Shown here one piece after another: positions 5,983 through 6,377 of a stretch of DNA of 6,377 nucleotides. The stretch lies in NCBI GenBank assembly GCA_002413095.1, contig DHWI01000074.1, forward strand, positions 1 to 6,377, written 5' to 3'. Each line of letters begins with the position of its first letter. The stretch's first letter is position 1. Position numbers and translations under genes: made by a program. Origin of the DNA: Thermoleophilia bacterium UBA5186. Lineage in GTDB: Bacteria; Actinomycetota; Thermoleophilia; Gaiellales; Gaiellaceae. The notes beneath the pieces are model-generated. The model saw only the letters and a list, made by a program, of their open reading frames with translations, did no database searches and was not told the origin of the DNA.

Positions 5983-6377
5983 ATGGATCTGGCCCTCCTC
6001 GAACGCACGCTCGCCGACCGCGGCGAGCCGGCCTACCGCGCCAGCCAGGTGTGGGAGTGGACCGCGCGCGGCGTCACCGGGTACGAGGAGATGACGAACG
6101 TGCCCGCGCCGCTTCGGCGCGCCCTGACCGACGAGGTGCCGTTCTCGACGCTCGAGGTCATCGACGAGGCCCGTTCGCGCGACGGGACGGTCAAGGCGCT
6201 CTTCCACACGGCCGACGGCCATCCAGTCGAGGCGGTGCTGATGCGGTACCGCGACGGGCGGCGCTCGCTCTGCGTCTCCTCACAGTCGGGCTGCCCGCTG
6301 ACCTGCACGTTCTGCGCGACGGGGCAGATGCGCTTCGGTCGGAACCTGACGCCGTCGGAGATCCTCGACCAGGCGCT
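5983..6377 (+). CDS. rlmN: 23S rRNA (adenine-2503-C2) dual-specificity methyltransferase, 5' part
   Basis: The first 131 codons are present; the frame is still open at the window end. RlmN is a radical-SAM enzyme that methylates C2 of A2503 in 23S rRNA, and of A37 in some tRNAs in bacteria where this was tested. It tunes the peptidyl-transferase centre and translational fidelity. The N-terminal accessory region (1-90) shows the family pattern EPAYRASQVWEWTARGV then YEEMTNVP, followed by VEAVLMRY. The core begins with SLCVSSQSGCPLTCTFCATG. The CxxxCxxC cluster ligands are C104, C108 and C111. C97, seven residues earlier, matches the conserved cysteine (C118 in E. coli) that helps resolve the enzyme-RNA adduct. 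The methyl-carrying cysteine near the C-terminus is outside the window. The ATG at 5983 gives a normal N-terminus; it lacks a Shine-Dalgarno sequence and lies six bases after a -10-like hexamer, so leaderless initiation is likely. Confidence 0.96.
   Translation, partial: MDLALLERTLADRGEPAYRASQVWEWTARGVTGYEEMTNVPAPLRRALTDEVPFSTLEVIDEARSRDGTVKALFHTADGHPVEAVLMRYRDGRRSLCVSSQSGCPLTCTFCATGQMRFGRNLTPSEILDQA

Noticed and set aside
5173..6222. A 349-codon minus-strand frame joining the mrp region with the rlmN region.
   Set aside because: It is out of frame with Mrp, overlaps RlmN antisense, and carries no motif; the Mrp frame has a complete P-loop and CxxC.
1..6377. Mobile element, CRISPR array, toxin-antitoxin or defence system.
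   Set aside because: No regular repeats, transposase or integrase motifs, tRNA-like segments or small paired genes were seen; every stretch is accounted for by housekeeping-type genes.

Overview
The window is very GC-rich, gene-dense bacterial DNA. There are almost no intergenic bases, GTG starts are common, and wide stop-free antisense frames arise from G/C at third codon positions. This fits a high-GC Actinomycetota-like chromosome, possibly Thermoleophilia/Solirubrobacterales. That placement rests on general impression only; no phylogenetic marker was compared.

Layout: (1) At 2-157 (+) is the 3' end of an ABC transporter ATPase of the MacB/LolD type. It is joined by a GTGA stop/start overlap to (2) a full 853-residue duplicated FtsX/MacB-type permease at 154-2715 (+). 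Together these form an export or lipoprotein/envelope-type ABC transporter. (3) Directly abutting it tail-to-tail, with no intergenic base, is a minus-strand operon read from 5960 to 2716. It encodes an Mrp/ApbC-family P-loop Fe-S carrier ATPase, a low-specificity L-threonine aldolase (ltaE) and a beta-lactamase-fold serine hydrolase. Both internal junctions have one base between stop and start (TGA-N-GTG and TGA-N-ATG), which suggests translational coupling. (4) Divergent from mrp across only 22 bp is the 5' part of rlmN (+), the radical-SAM 23S rRNA A2503 methyltransferase, cut by the window end.

The most interesting region is the 22-bp mrp/rlmN gap. It holds overlapping, nearly symmetric TAnnnT -10-like hexamers on the two strands. 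Each can be placed six bases from a start codon, and neither start has a Shine-Dalgarno sequence. This predicts a bidirectional promoter producing leaderless or near-leaderless mRNAs, and it would co-regulate an Fe-S carrier with an Fe-S enzyme. The Mrp protein lacks the N-terminal MIP18/DUF59 domain; an in-frame stop just upstream excludes a longer form. It also deviates in two normally well-kept motifs, so it may be a specialised paralogue. Other points are a pair of mutually exclusive hairpins near the 3' end of ltaE and the zero-gap convergent junction. I see no CRISPR array, RNA gene, insertion sequence, phage gene or clearly new multi-gene system, and no gene-free stretch longer than 22 bases.
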